Part shown: piece after piece, positions 5,857-12,592 of the stretch | Numbering within the stretch: position 1 is the stretch's first letter | How the letters are laid out: each line of letters starts with the position of its first letter | Source: JAUXEH01 sp965602945 | GTDB lineage: Bacteria > Acidobacteriota > Aminicenantia > Aminicenantales > Aminicenantaceae | Direction of reading: 5' to 3' | Assembly (NCBI GenBank): GCA_965602945.1 | Contig: CBFDBC010000100.1 | Location: 1-12,592, forward strand | Length of the DNA stretch: 12,592 bases | Made by a program: the position numbers and the translations under genes | The notes under the pieces: model-generated | Databases searched by the model: none | The model's input: only the letters and a program-made list of their open reading frames with translations | Told to the model about the DNA's origin: nothing

Positions 5857-7968
5857 ATGGGAAAAAATCTTTACATAGCCACCATGGAGCCCAGGAGCGG
5901 CAAGTCCGTGGTCCTGCTGGGACTCATGGAGCTTTTATCCCGCAGGATCCAGAAGATCGGCATCTTTCGCCCGATCGTGACAGCAGGCGAGAAACGGGAT
6001 GACTATATCGATCTTGTCTGCAAGCGCTACAAGCTGGAATTCGATTATGAGGAGCTCTATGGTGTAACCCATCAGGAGGCGCGTGACAAGCTCAGCCGGG
6101 GGGAGCATGACGACCTGAGCAAGACCATGGTCGACAAGTACAAGGCCCTGGAACGCCAGTGTGACTTTGTGGTATGTGTGGGCACCGACTTCACGGGTGT
6201 GGCCACTGCCTTCGAGCTCGATTTCAACGCGGACATCGCCAACCAGTTGGGCTGTCCTCTGCTGCTCATCGTCAACGGATACGAGAAGTCTCCCGAGGAC
6301 ATCGTGGATGCGGCGCGGGTGTCCTGCGAGGCCTTTATCGAGCACGGCTGCACGGTGATGGCCACCGTGGTCAACCGTGTGATGGAGGAAAACCTGGACG
6401 ACGTGGCCGAGCATCTCAGCGGCCAGACCGAGGAGCTGGGCCCGGTCTACGTGCTCAAGGAGGAGCCGGCCCTGAATTTCCCCACAGTGGGGACGGTTGC
6501 CCGGGCCCTCAAGGCCCGCTTCCTGACCCTGGAAGGCCGCGGCCTATATCGTGAGGTGCGCCTCTACAAGGTCGCTGCCATGCAGCTGCGCAACTTCCTG
6601 GAACATCTGGAAGACGGCGTGCTGGTCATAACACCCGGCGACCGGGCGGATGTGATCCTGGGGAGCCTGATCACGCTGTTCTCCGACAAAGCGCCTCAGA
6701 TCGCAGGCCTGATCCTAACGGGCGGGTTGGAACCGGAACCTCCAGTCAAAAGACTGCTCGAGGGCCTCAAGAAGCCCAGCTTCCCCATCATGAGCGTTGA
6801 GACCGACACCTACACCACGGCCATGAACATCAATGGGGTCCATTCTACGATCACCGCGGGGAACGAACGAAAGATCGCCCTGGCGCTGGGTGTGTTCGAG
6901 TCCCGTGTCGATCTGGCCGAGCTTGAGGAGCTTATCGCCGTGTCGCGCTCGAGCCGAGTGACGCCCCTCATGTTCGAGTATGAGCTCATCGACCGGGCCA
7001 AGTCCGACCGCAAACACATCGTGCTGCCCGAAGGGGGAGAGGAGCGCATCCTGCGCGCGGCCGAGATCCTGCAGCGCCGGGGAGCGGTGGACATCACTCT
7101 CCTGGGCAACGTCGATGAGATCAAACAAAAGGTCACAAATTTTGGGCTGGACCTGCGCCAGGTCAAGATCATCGACCCCCAGAACTCCCATCGGTTCGAA
7201 GAATTCGCTGCGACATATTTCACGCTCCGCGCGCACAAGAGGATCACCCAGGACCAGGCCCGGGACGTGATGCTGGACGTCAGCTACTTCGGTACCATGA
7301 TGATCTACCTCGGGCTGGCCGACGGGATGGTGTCGGGATCGACGCACACCACGCAGCACACGCTGCGCCCCGCCTTCGAGTTCATACGCACCAAGCCGGG
7401 CTTCTCCATCGTATCGAGTGTTTTTTTTATGTGCCTGGCCGACCGGGTGTTGGTCTACGGCGACTGCGCCGTGAATCCCAACCCGAATCCGGAGCAGCTC
7501 GCGGACATCGCCATCGCCTCGGCGGGAACGGCCGCCATGTTCGGCGTCGAACCCCGCATCGCCATGCTGTCCTACTCCACGGGCGAGTCCGGCAAGGGCC
7601 AGGATGTGGAGAAGGTGCGCGAGGCCACGCAGATCGCGCGGGCCCGGCGCCCGGACCTCATGATCGAGGGCCCGCTGCAGTATGACGCCGCCGTCGACTC
7701 CGGGGTGGCGGCCACCAAGATGCCCGGCAGCGAAGTGGCCGGCCACGCCACGGTCTTCATCTTCCCCGACCTCAATACGGGAAACAACACCTACAAGGCG
7801 GTCCAGCGGTCGGCCCAGGCCGTGGCCATCGGCCCGGTGCTGCAGGGGCTCAACAAGCCCGTCAACGACCTCAGCCGCGGCTGCACCGTGACCGACATCG
7901 TCAACACCGTGGCCATCACCGCCATCCAGGCCCAGGCTCTGGGGGCGGCTTCGGAGAAGGCCTCATGA
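5857..7968 (+). CDS. pta: Phosphate acetyltransferase, long form with N-terminal P-loop and DRTGG domains
   Basis: This 703-residue enzyme interconverts acetyl-CoA plus phosphate with acetyl phosphate plus CoA, the first step of acetate formation or, reversed, acetate uptake. Its length matches the long E. coli-type Pta (about 714). Residues 1-210 form a dethiobiotin-synthetase-like P-loop domain with MEPRSGKS (10-17), and a DRTGG-type regulatory domain spans roughly 215-325. The catalytic PTA_PTB domain fills the last half, with HIVLPEGGEERILRAAEIL, STHTTQHTLRPAFE from residue 495 (CoA and phosphate contacts), MLSYSTGESGKG, DLNTGNNTYKA and GPVLQGLNKPVNDLSRG. The start follows a good TAGGAG at 9 nt. 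A run of eight T (7421-7428) encodes part of the normal VFFM stretch, and the frame is intact. The stop overlaps the ackA start by 4 nt, so the two are almost certainly cotranscribed and translationally coupled. Confidence 0.97.
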   Translation: MGKNLYIATMEPRSGKSVVLLGLMELLSRRIQKIGIFRPIVTAGEKRDDYIDLVCKRYKLEFDYEELYGVTHQEARDKLSRGEHDDLSKTMVDKYKALERQCDFVVCVGTDFTGVATAFELDFNADIANQLGCPLLLIVNGYEKSPEDIVDAARVSCEAFIEHGCTVMATVVNRVMEENLDDVAEHLSGQTEELGPVYVLKEEPALNFPTVGTVARALKARFLTLEGRGLYREVRLYKVAAMQLRNFLEHLEDGVLVITPGDRADVILGSLITLFSDKAPQIAGLILTGGLEPEPPVKRLLEGLKKPSFPIMSVETDTYTTAMNINGVHSTITAGNERKIALALGVFESRVDLAELEELIAVSRSSRVTPLMFEYELIDRAKSDRKHIVLPEGGEERILRAAEILQRRGAVDITLLGNVDEIKQKVTNFGLDLRQVKIIDPQNSHRFEEFAATYFTLRAHKRITQDQARDVMLDVSYFGTMMIYLGLADGMVSGSTHTTQHTLRPAFEFIRTKPGFSIVSSVFFMCLADRVLVYGDCAVNPNPNPEQLADIAIASAGTAAMFGVEPRIAMLSYSTGESGKGQDVEKVREATQIARARRPDLMIEGPLQYDAAVDSGVAATKMPGSEVAGHATVFIFPDLNTGNNTYKAVQRSAQAVAIGPVLQGLNKPVNDLSRGCTVTDIVNTVAITAIQAQALGAASEKAS

Positions 7969-9179
7969 AAATCCTGGTCATCAACTCCGGGAGCTCATCC
8001 ATCAAGTACCAGCTTTTCGACATGACCGGCAGCACGGTCCTGGCCGCGGGCCTGCTGGAACAGATCGGGGAATCCGCCGGCCGCCTGATCCACAGGGCCC
8101 GCAGGGAAAACGGAGACATCGAGGAGCTGGTACAGATCGAGCCCGTGGCCGATCATGAGGAGGGTTTCGACAATATCCTGAAGGCCTTCGCCGACACAGG
8201 CCTCCTCAAGGGAAGCGATGACCTCGACGGAATCGGGCACCGGGTCGTGCATGGAGGGGAAGCCTTCCAGGAGCCCACGCTGATCACGGATGAGGTCATC
8301 GATACCATCCGGGAGCAGATCCCCCTGGCTCCCCTGCACAACCCGGCCAACCTGACCGGGATCGAGGTGACGTTCGCCCGCATGCCGGACACCCCACAGG
8401 TAGCTGTCTTTGACACCGCTTTCCACCAGACCATCCCGCCCTTCGCATTCAATTATGCCCTGCCCCGGGACCTGGCCGCGACACATTCCGTGCGCCGTTT
8501 CGGGTTCCACGGAACATCCCATCGGTACGTGACCAGGACCGCAGCCGAATTCCTGGGACGGCCCCTCGAGGACCTGAACCTGATCACCTGCCACCTGGGG
8601 AACGGGGCCAGCGTGTGCGCGGTCCGGGGCGGCCGCAGCATCGACACCTCCATGGGCATGACCCCACTGGAGGGCCTCATCATGGGAACGCGGTCGGGAG
8701 ATATCGATCCCGGTGTCGTGTTCTACCTGGGCCGCAAGGCCCGCATGTCGCTCGACCAGCTGGATTCCCTGCTCAACCAGCGCAGCGGTATGAAGGGCCT
8801 ATGCGGCGTGAACGACATGCGGGAGATCGAGGACATGGCCGGGAAAGGCGACCAGCGGGCCCGGCTGGCGCTCGATATGTACGGCTACCGCCTCAAGAAG
8901 TACATAGGGATGTACAGCGCGGCCCTGGGCCGGGTGGACGCCCTGGTGTTCACCGCCGGCATCGGGGAAAAATCACCGCTGGTGCGCGCCCTGGCCTGCA
9001 CCGACCTGGACAACCTGGGGATCCGCCTCGATTCGGAAAAGAACGAGGCGGGGGCCGGGGAGATCCGCGAGATCCAGGCAGAGGGAAGCCCGGTCAAGGT
9101 CCTGGTGGTCCCCACGAACGAAGAGCTGGAGATCGCCCAGCAGACGGTTGCCTGTATCGGCGCAAACGGTCAAACCTGA
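7965..9179 (+). CDS. ackA: Acetate kinase
   Basis: This 404-residue ASKHA-fold kinase converts acetyl phosphate and ADP to acetate and ATP, completing the Pta-AckA route. The family signatures are all present: ILVINSGSSSIKYQLF with N7, HRVVHGGE with R93, FDTAFHQTIP with the catalytic aspartate, GFHGTSHRY, CHLGNGAS, DTSMGMTPLEG followed by MGTRSGDIDPG (substrate arginine), FTAGIGEKSP, and TNEELEIAQQT near the C-terminus with the magnesium-binding glutamate. Length is normal for the family. The ATG overlaps the pta TGA (ATGA at 7965-7968), and a purine-rich GGAGAAGG (7953-7960) inside the pta end serves as ribosome site. In the cell it would give substrate-level ATP from acetyl-CoA, or activate acetate when run backwards. 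Confidence 0.98.
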   Translation: MKILVINSGSSSIKYQLFDMTGSTVLAAGLLEQIGESAGRLIHRARRENGDIEELVQIEPVADHEEGFDNILKAFADTGLLKGSDDLDGIGHRVVHGGEAFQEPTLITDEVIDTIREQIPLAPLHNPANLTGIEVTFARMPDTPQVAVFDTAFHQTIPPFAFNYALPRDLAATHSVRRFGFHGTSHRYVTRTAAEFLGRPLEDLNLITCHLGNGASVCAVRGGRSIDTSMGMTPLEGLIMGTRSGDIDPGVVFYLGRKARMSLDQLDSLLNQRSGMKGLCGVNDMREIEDMAGKGDQRARLALDMYGYRLKKYIGMYSAALGRVDALVFTAGIGEKSPLVRALACTDLDNLGIRLDSEKNEAGAGEIREIQAEGSPVKVLVVPTNEELEIAQQTVACIGANGQT

Positions 9180-9263
9180 CGAATTCATCAAAAATGTCGA
9201 TATTGCACGAAAGACAAACTACGGCAAACTCGACTCATAAATTACCCAGGTCAGACATATTTA

Positions 9264-9272
9264 TGTTAGAAT
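9264..9272 (+). promoter_or_regulatory. Extended -10 promoter for fbaB
   Basis: TG (9264-9265), one base, then TAGAAT (9267-9272, five of six) form an extended -10 element in the A+T-rich 124-bp gap after ackA. The best -35 candidate, TTACCC at 9242-9247, is poor and 19 nt away, as tolerated by extended -10 promoters. Start near 9279 gives a leader of about 25 nt. Confidence 0.45.
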
Positions 9273-9290
9273 AAATCCAATACGAAACAT

Positions 9291-9297
9291 GAGGAGG
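9291..9297 (+). promoter_or_regulatory. Strong Shine-Dalgarno that decides the fbaB start
   Basis: GAGGAGG lies 6 nt before the ATG at 9304 and 9 nt before the ATG at 9307. It begins with the G of an in-frame ATG at 9289, so that upstream ATG would lie on top of the ribosome site and is very unlikely to be the start. Confidence 0.85.
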
Positions 9298-9303
9298 CAT
9301 ATC

Positions 9304-10374
9304 ATGATGAACCTTGCCAAGATCGAAGAGCTGCTGGGAGACGAGGCCCGGGATCTACTGGCTTTCGATAACCCCAAGATCCCCAAGGAAAGACTCCACA
9401 TCCCCGGACCGGATTGGATAGACCGGTCCTTCGGCATCAGCGACCGGCCCGTGCCAGTGCTGCGGAGCCTGCAGGCTCTGCTGGGCAACGGGCGCCTGGC
9501 GGGCACAGGATACGTCTCGATCCTGCCGGTGGATCAGGGCATCGAGCACTCGGGAGGAGCATCCTTTGCGCCCAACCCCGATTACTTCGACAGCGAAAAG
9601 ATAATAAACCTGGCCATCGAGGGGGGCTGCAACGGAGTGGCCTCGACGCTCGGCGTCCTGGGGAGCGTGGCCCGCAAGTATGCCCACAGGATCCCCTTCA
9701 TTCTGAAGATCAACCACAACGAGCTGCTGACATTCCCCAACACCTTCGATCAGGTCATGTTCGCCTCGGTCGAGCAGGCCTTCGACCTGGGGGCCGTGGC
9801 CGTGGGCGCTACCATCTACTACGGTGCGCCCGAGAGTTCACGGCAGATCCAGGAGGTCAGCGAGGCCTTCCGGTATGCGCACGAACTGGGGATGATGACC
9901 ATCCTCTGGTGCTACCTGCGGAATCCGTCTTTTAAGGTCGCGGGCCAGGACTATCATGCCAGCGCCGACCTCACGGGACAGGCAAACCATCTGGGCGTCA
10001 CCATCCAGGCCGACATCATCAAGCAGAAACTCCCCACCTCCAACGGCGGCTACAAGGCGCTCAATGCGGAAGGCAGCTACGGCAAGTTCAGCGAGAAGAT
10101 GTACACCGACCTTTGCAGCGACCATCCCATCGATCTGACCCGCTATCAGGTGGCCAACCAGTACATGGGCCGGATAGGCCTGATCAACTCGGGCGGCCCT
10201 TCCGGTAAAAACGACTTGGCGGACGCGGTCAAGACGGCCGTCATCAACAAGCGGGCCGGAGGCCTGGGACTCATCAGCGGGCGCAAGGCTTTCCAGCGGC
10301 CGCTCGCGGACGGCGTGGCGCTGCTCAATGCCATCCAGGACGTGTACCTCGAGCCGGGCGTGACCATCGCCTAG
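9304..10374 (+). CDS. fbaB: Fructose-bisphosphate aldolase, class I (FbaB/DhnA type)
   Basis: This 356-residue Schiff-base aldolase reversibly cleaves fructose-1,6-bisphosphate into dihydroxyacetone phosphate and glyceraldehyde-3-phosphate, without metal. It resembles E. coli FbaB (350 residues) along its whole length: GRLAGTGYVSILPVDQGIEH, the AHRIPFILKINHNELL strand, FASVEQAFDLGAVAVGATIY, ADLTGQANHLG, then DIIKQKLPTSNGGYKALN. The last segment holds K240 and K242, where the Schiff-base lysine of this family is expected. It ends with YMGRIGLINSGGPSG and NKRAGGLGLISGRKAF, the phosphate-binding end of the barrel. The start at 9304 is set by GAGGAGG; 9307 is equally possible. It is followed by pgm after 38 bp, so the two probably share a transcript. 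Members of this group act in glycolysis or gluconeogenesis; direction cannot be told here. Confidence 0.96.
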   Translation: MMNLAKIEELLGDEARDLLAFDNPKIPKERLHIPGPDWIDRSFGISDRPVPVLRSLQALLGNGRLAGTGYVSILPVDQGIEHSGGASFAPNPDYFDSEKIINLAIEGGCNGVASTLGVLGSVARKYAHRIPFILKINHNELLTFPNTFDQVMFASVEQAFDLGAVAVGATIYYGAPESSRQIQEVSEAFRYAHELGMMTILWCYLRNPSFKVAGQDYHASADLTGQANHLGVTIQADIIKQKLPTSNGGYKALNAEGSYGKFSEKMYTDLCSDHPIDLTRYQVANQYMGRIGLINSGGPSGKNDLADAVKTAVINKRAGGLGLISGRKAFQRPLADGVALLNAIQDVYLEPGVTIA

Positions 10375-10412
10375 GCTTCTCTCGTTCCCGCGGACCGAGA
10401 CGAGGCGATTCC

Positions 10413-12065
10413 ATGAGTGTGCACCCGGGAGCCGGGAAGCCGGCACCGCCTTCCCAGCTGATCGATGCGGGCCGGCTCGTGGACGTTTACTTCTCCTCCA
10501 GGCCCGATCCCGCAGAGGCGGCCCAGCGCGTGGCCTTCGGCACCTCCGGGCACCGAGGGTCGTCGCTCCGGAACAGCTTCAACGAGGCTCACATCCTGGC
10601 CATCACACAGGCGGTCTGTGACCTCCGGAAGAACCGCGGTTGGGACGGGCCTCTGTTCCTGGGCATGGACACGCACGCCCTGTCGCAGCCGGCCCTGGAT
10701 ACGGCCCTGGAGGTCCTGGCCGGGAACGGTGTCGCGGTCCGTGTCCAGCCGGGCCGCCGCTTCACACCCACGCCCCTCATCTCCTTCGCCATCCTGACCC
10801 ATAACCGGGGACTGAAGGCCGACCTGGCCGATGGCGTGGTGATCACACCCTCCCACAACCCACCCGAGGACGGCGGCTTCAAGTACAACCCTCCGAAAGG
10901 GGGGCCGGCGGATGCCTCGATCACACAGGCCATCGAGGACCGAGCCAATGCGATCCTCGCCCAAGGCCTGTCGTCCGTCCGCAGGATCCCGTTGGAACGG
11001 GCCCGGATGGCGGACACGGTTCAGGAGCACGATTACATCGAGCCCTATGTGGCGGACCTGGCCGATGTGCTGGACATGGAGGCCATCGCAGGGGCCGGCC
11101 TGCGGATCGGCGCGGACCCCCTGGGAGGTTCCGCCATCGATGTCTGGGATCCCCTGGCCGAACGCTACGGACTGGACATCGAGGTCGTGAACCGGACCCT
11201 GGATCCCACCTTCTCGTTCATGCCCCTGGATCGGGACGGCAGGATCCGGATGGACTGCTCGTCGCCCCATGCCATGGCCGGGCTGATCGAGCTCAGGGAA
11301 CGCTTCGACATCGCCTTCGGGAACGACACGGACAGCGACCGCCACGGCATCGTTACCCGAAGCGGCGGCCTCATGAATCCCAACCATTTCCTGGCAGCGG
11401 GGGTGTGGCACCTGTTCCGGAACCGCCCCCAGTGGCCCCAGGATGCGGCCGTGGGCAAAACCCTGGTCTCCAGCGCCATGATCGACCGGGTCGCGGCTTC
11501 TCTGGGCCGGTCGGTGTGCGAGGTGCCGGTGGGCTTCAAGTGGTTTGTCGATGGGCTGCTGGACGGGTCCTTTGCCTTTGCCGGGGAGGAGAGCGCGGGG
11601 GCCTCGTTCGTACGCAGGGACGGGAGGGCCTGGACCACGGACAAGGACGGCATCCTCCTGGATCTCCTGGCCTGCGAGGTGACAGCCATAACCGGGAAAG
11701 ACCCGGCCGAGCTGTATGCAGAGCTGGAGGACAGGTTCGGGCGCGCGGCCTTCCGGCGTGTGGATGCCCCCGCCACACCGGAGCAGCGGGCCGTACTCAA
11801 GGCCCTGACACCGGAGAGTGTGACCGCCGCAGAACTGGCGGGCGAGCCCATCCAGGCCCGTCTCGTCCAGGCTCCGGGAAACAAGGCCGCCATCGGGGGC
11901 CTGAAAGTGGTCACGAAAAACGGCTGGTTCGCGGCCCGGCCCTCCGGCACGGAAGACATATACAAGATCTATGCGGAGAGCTTTCGCGGCCTGGCGCATC
12001 TGGAGCGTATCCTGGAAGAAGCGCAGGGCATCGTTTCCGGGGCATTCCGGTTGTCCGGAGTGTGA
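10413..12065 (+). CDS. pgm: Phosphoglucomutase (alpha-D-glucose-phosphate specific)
   Basis: This 550-residue enzyme interconverts glucose-1-phosphate and glucose-6-phosphate, linking glycolysis to glycogen and nucleotide-sugar synthesis. It matches E. coli Pgm (546) from end to end, even in the N-terminal AGKPA segment. Four domains are evident: VAFGTSGHRGSS near 45, the phosphoserine loop TPSHNPPEDGGFKYNPPKGG with S147, the magnesium loop FGNDTDSDRHGIV, the sugar-binding segment VPVGFKWFVDG followed by GEESAGASF, and the C-terminal phosphate-binding RPSGTEDIYKIYAESF. All key residues are intact. A modest GAGG at 10402-10405 lies 7 nt before the ATG. It sits 38 bp after fbaB and 122 bp before phosphofructokinase, fitting a sugar-phosphate operon. 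A bifunctional phosphomannomutase is less likely given the close match to the glucose-specific group. Confidence 0.97.
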   Translation: MSVHPGAGKPAPPSQLIDAGRLVDVYFSSRPDPAEAAQRVAFGTSGHRGSSLRNSFNEAHILAITQAVCDLRKNRGWDGPLFLGMDTHALSQPALDTALEVLAGNGVAVRVQPGRRFTPTPLISFAILTHNRGLKADLADGVVITPSHNPPEDGGFKYNPPKGGPADASITQAIEDRANAILAQGLSSVRRIPLERARMADTVQEHDYIEPYVADLADVLDMEAIAGAGLRIGADPLGGSAIDVWDPLAERYGLDIEVVNRTLDPTFSFMPLDRDGRIRMDCSSPHAMAGLIELRERFDIAFGNDTDSDRHGIVTRSGGLMNPNHFLAAGVWHLFRNRPQWPQDAAVGKTLVSSAMIDRVAASLGRSVCEVPVGFKWFVDGLLDGSFAFAGEESAGASFVRRDGRAWTTDKDGILLDLLACEVTAITGKDPAELYAELEDRFGRAAFRRVDAPATPEQRAVLKALTPESVTAAELAGEPIQARLVQAPGNKAAIGGLKVVTKNGWFAARPSGTEDIYKIYAESFRGLAHLERILEEAQGIVSGAFRLSGV

Positions 12066-12187
12066 TGCGGCTTTTCGCATGCTTGGAGCCGATGCGTTTT
12101 GCGGGCCGGCCCCTCCGGTTCAGTGAGGGCGGGCATGCGGAGGCGCGAGCCGTGACAGCGGCGGCCGGAACGGAAAGGGGATAGCAG

Positions 12188-12592
12188 ATGAGCGGAGACT
12201 TGGAGAGACCGGATTTCAGCATCGAGCGCCTGGGGGAGTGCCGTATCCCCTCTCCCATGAGCGGCGTCCCCTTTGTCTCGGACAGGGAGCACGTGCTGTT
12301 TCACTCCCGCCTCGAGGAGGTGGAGGAATGCCTCAAACAGGGAGAGACCCCTCCAGAGTTCGAGGCCGCCGGGCCCAGGGAAAAGATCTATTTCGACCCT
12401 TCCAAGCTCAAATGCGGGATCGTGACCTGCGGAGGGCTCTGCCCCGGACTCAACGATGTCGTAAGGGCCATTGTGATGAGCCTGTCCTACCATTACAGTG
12501 TCGATACTATCTTCGGGTTTCGCTATGGATTCGAGGGCCTGTCCCCCAGGTACGGCCACACGCCCCTGGAGCTGACCCCGGATGTGGTCAAG
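12188..12592 (+). CDS. 6-phosphofructokinase, long plant-like group (3' end outside window)
   Basis: The first 135 residues of a phosphofructokinase are present, and the frame is open to the window edge. An N-terminal extension of about 75 residues precedes the Rossmann core, with AGPREKIYFDPSKLK leading into CGIVTCGGLCPGLNDVVRAI. The nucleotide-binding loop GGLCPGLN is at 82-89, followed by FGFRYGFEGL. The extension and the CGGLCPGLN loop are typical of the plant-type ATP enzymes and of long bacterial relatives such as the spirochaete group, not of the 320-residue E. coli PfkA type. The enzyme should form fructose-1,6-bisphosphate from fructose-6-phosphate. The residues that distinguish ATP from pyrophosphate as donor (the GGDG versus GGDD region) lie beyond the edge, so the donor is open. 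AAAGGGG (12174-12180) lies 7 nt before the ATG and supports this start. Confidence 0.92.
   Translation, partial: MSGDLERPDFSIERLGECRIPSPMSGVPFVSDREHVLFHSRLEEVEECLKQGETPPEFEAAGPREKIYFDPSKLKCGIVTCGGLCPGLNDVVRAIVMSLSYHYSVDTIFGFRYGFEGLSPRYGHTPLELTPDVVK

Noticed and set aside
7421..7428. Run of eight T in pta as a programmed frameshift or slippage site
   Set aside because: It simply encodes part of the conserved VFFM strand and the frame continues intact. No useful product follows a shift. It remains a possible sequencing-error site.
6715..7746. A 343-codon open frame antisense to pta
   Set aside because: It is histidine- and glycine-rich, lies wholly inside the strongly conserved Pta catalytic domain, and shows no motif of its own.
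10371..12080. A 569-codon open frame antisense to pgm
   Set aside because: It covers almost exactly the pgm gene on the other strand, is rich in G, R, P, H and Q with no recognisable domain, and has no ribosome site. High GC content leaves such antisense frames open. Pgm on the plus strand is unmistakable.
12066..12187. Possible small gene or terminator between pgm and phosphofructokinase
   Set aside because: Only a 5-bp hairpin (12065-12069 with 12076-12080) and a GC-rich stretch without a start plus ribosome site were seen. No conserved protein signal, and no promoter boxes stood out.
1..12592. CRISPR, transposon, prophage, toxin-antitoxin or defence system
   Set aside because: No repeat-spacer array, transposase, integrase, terminal inverted repeats or small toxin-antitoxin pair were seen; the genes are metabolic or housekeeping.

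Overview
The window is GC-rich bacterial chromosome (well over half G+C by eye) with dense bacterial gene packing, Shine-Dalgarno sites before most genes and sigma70-like promoter boxes. The gene set points to a heterotroph or fermenter that makes acetate. I lean weakly towards a Desulfobacterota-like (deltaproteobacterial) lineage, because the P-loop-fused phosphate acetyltransferase, eukaryote-like hexokinase and plant-like phosphofructokinase fit that group as I remember it. This is a guess from family resemblance, not a placement.

Layout: the 3' end of aspS (aspartyl-tRNA synthetase) enters on the left (1-698, +). Two minus-strand genes follow: a small lipoprotein-like membrane protein of unknown function (749-1039) and a TIM-barrel amidohydrolase of unknown substrate (1236-2342). 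From 2484 to the right edge all genes are on the plus strand: hexokinase (2484-3782), CoA-disulfide reductase fused to rhodanese (3865-5607), pta (5857-7968) overlapping ackA (7965-9179), fbaB class I aldolase (9304-10374), pgm phosphoglucomutase (10413-12065), and the start of a long-type 6-phosphofructokinase (12188 to the edge).

The plus-strand genes make biochemical sense together. Hexokinase produces glucose-6-phosphate, Pgm links it to glucose-1-phosphate and glycogen, phosphofructokinase and FbaB split the hexose, and Pta-AckA convert acetyl-CoA to acetate and ATP. The CoA-disulfide reductase would keep CoA and related thiols or persulfides reduced. Glucose-6-phosphate isomerase and lower glycolysis are not in the window.

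The most unusual non-coding feature is a perfect 23-bp inverted repeat with a 1-nt centre (2398-2444). It sits almost exactly between two back-to-back sigma70-like promoters for the amidohydrolase and the hexokinase. Both promoters appear to give transcripts with very short or no leaders and no Shine-Dalgarno site. A second structured non-coding region lies before pta (5608-5856), with repeated AGGCCGT motifs and a long-range inverted repeat touching a TATAAT box. I saw no tRNA or rRNA genes, CRISPR arrays, insertion sequences or prophage genes. I found no clearly novel multi-gene system; the genes belong to known families.
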